A stretch of 6,357 bases of DNA, from contig JAHZGC010000036.1 in the NCBI GenBank assembly GCA_019421015.1, positions 1 through 6,357 on the forward strand, read 5' to 3'. The translations under genes were made by a program, and so were the position numbers. Source of the DNA: Coriobacteriaceae bacterium. GTDB taxonomy: Bacteria; Actinomycetota; Coriobacteriia; Coriobacteriales; UMGS124. Numbering within the stretch: the stretch's first letter is position 1; every line of letters begins with the position of its first letter. The notes under the pieces are model-generated. The model did no database searches. It was not told the DNA's origin and saw nothing but the letters and a program-made list of their open reading frames with translations. Of the stretch, positions 5,581-6,357 are shown in pieces.

Positions 5581-5611
5581 TTCGAGACACTTCCCTTGCA
5601 TAAACCGCCGG

Positions 5612-6357
5612 CTAAAGCTGTATGCTCGACTCCTTGATGGGGAACGGCTGGGCAAAGTGGCAGGCACAGAAGTGGTTGTCGGCCACCTGCTTGAGGGCAG
5701 GACGCTCCTTGGAGCAGATCTCCTTGGCGATGGGGCAGCGCGTGTGGAAGCGGCAGCCCGTGGGAGGGTTAATCGGCGACGGTGGGTCACCGGGGAGCAC
5801 GATACGCTCGCGTTCACGCTGGACGTCGGGGTCCGGCACCGGCACGGCCGAGAGAAGCGCCTGGGTGTAGGGGTGGTACGGGGTGTTGTACAGGCCCCGC
5901 CAGCCCGAAATCTCCACAAGGTTGCCAAGGTACATGACGGCCACGCGGTCGGAGATGTACTGGACAACCGAGAGGTCGTGGGCGATGAAAAGATACGTGG
6001 TGCCCGTTTCTGACTGGAGCTCCTTGAGCAGGTTGAGCACCTGGGCCTGGATCGACACGTCGAGGGCCGAGACAGGCTCGTCGCAGATGATGAGCTCGGG
6101 CTTCATGGCAAAGGCGCGCGCAATGCCGATGCGCTGGCGTTGGCCGCCCGAGAACTCGTGGGGATAGCGGTTAAGGTGCTCGGGATTGAGGCCCACCATC
6201 TCGAGCAGCTTGCGCACGTAGGCCTCGCGCTCGGCACGGTCTTTCATGATGCCGTGGATCTGGAGCGGCTCGGAGATGAGCTCGTTAATCGTCATGCGGG
6301 GGTTCAGGCTCGCATAGGGGTCCTGAAAGACGTACTGCACCTCACGACGGTAGTTCT
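5612..6357 (-). CDS. oppF: Oligopeptide ABC transporter ATP-binding protein (OppF/DppF type), 5' end missing
   Basis: The C-terminal 247 residues of an ATPase that powers peptide import through a membrane permease pair. The frame stays open to the right edge; a GTG at 6340 encodes an internal valine within the normal family sequence, not a start. Numbering from that valine: Q-loop VFQDPYASLNP (4-14), ABC signature FSGGQRQRIGIARAF (63-77), Walker B LIICDEP (83-89), D-loop SALD (91-94) and the H-loop histidine in AHDLS (His121). Walker A is outside the window. The C-terminal oligopeptide-transporter extension includes the HPYTQALLSAVPVPDP segment and GCRFHTRCP, with cysteines at 196, 202, 209, 225 and 227. 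Such a cluster is typical of Opp/Dpp ATPases, where an iron-sulfur cluster has been described in some members. A terminator follows, so this is probably the last gene of an opp/dpp operon. OppF versus DppF cannot be settled here. Confidence 0.95.
   Translation of the reverse strand, partial: NYRREVQYVFQDPYASLNPRMTINELISEPLQIHGIMKDRAEREAYVRKLLEMVGLNPEHLNRYPHEFSGGQRQRIGIARAFAMKPELIICDEPVSALDVSIQAQVLNLLKELQSETGTTYLFIAHDLSVVQYISDRVAVMYLGNLVEISGWRGLYNTPYHPYTQALLSAVPVPDPDVQRERERIVLPGDPPSPINPPTGCRFHTRCPIAKEICSKERPALKQVADNHFCACHFAQPFPIKESSIQL

Noticed and set aside
1..6357. CRISPR array, insertion sequence, prophage or toxin-antitoxin system
   Set aside because: I see no regularly spaced repeats, transposase, integrase or phage gene, and no tRNA 3'-end duplication that would suggest an attachment site.

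Overview
The window is GC-rich bacterial DNA with strong Shine-Dalgarno sites, GTG and ATG starts, GC-rich intrinsic terminators and encoded CCA ends on both complete tRNA genes. The protein types (a CmpB-like membrane protein, an RsbU/RsbW-type partner-switching pair, an Opp ATPase) and base composition would fit a high-GC Gram-positive, most likely an actinobacterium of the class Coriobacteriia (Olsenella/Collinsella/Atopobium-like). That placement is an inference from overall character, not from a marker gene.

Left part (1-1727). The 5' part of a tRNA-Gly(GCC) runs off the left edge on the minus strand, with its promoter at 59-87. A leader of roughly 190 bases with possible RNA structure then precedes two plus-strand genes: a six-helix membrane protein of the PF06541/COG4905 type (277-1068) and a small unrecognised 142-residue protein with a CxxCxC tail (1112-1540). 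These are followed by tRNA-Val(GAC) at 1604-1678 with its own promoter, and a strong terminator at 1690-1727 that probably ends both transcripts.

Middle part (1728-5289, minus strand). Two genes form a partner-switching signalling module. The upstream gene (5289-2935) encodes a 784-residue soluble phosphatase with PAS-like, GAF, GAF and SpoIIE/RsbU-type PP2C regions. The downstream gene (2700-1852) encodes a STAS domain (anti-sigma-factor antagonist, RsbV/SpoIIAA type) fused to a GHKL kinase domain (anti-sigma factor, RsbW/SpoIIAB type). The expected logic is that the kinase domain phosphorylates the STAS serine, the phosphatase removes the phosphate in response to sensed signals, and this controls release of a sigma factor or other partner. 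No sigma factor lies in the window, so the output is unknown.

Right part (5290-6357, minus strand). tRNA-Leu(GAG) lies just upstream of the phosphatase gene, with a near-consensus promoter and its own terminator only 36 bases before the phosphatase start codon. Beyond it is the 3' part of an oligopeptide ABC-transporter ATPase gene (oppF type) with its terminator; its 5' end and Walker A lie beyond the right edge.

The most notable points are the single-chain antagonist/kinase fusion paired with a multi-sensor phosphatase but no adjacent sigma factor, the tight tRNA-terminator/phosphatase arrangement, the uncharacterised membrane-protein/small-protein pair, and a possibly structured leader before that pair. 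None is proof of a wholly new system.
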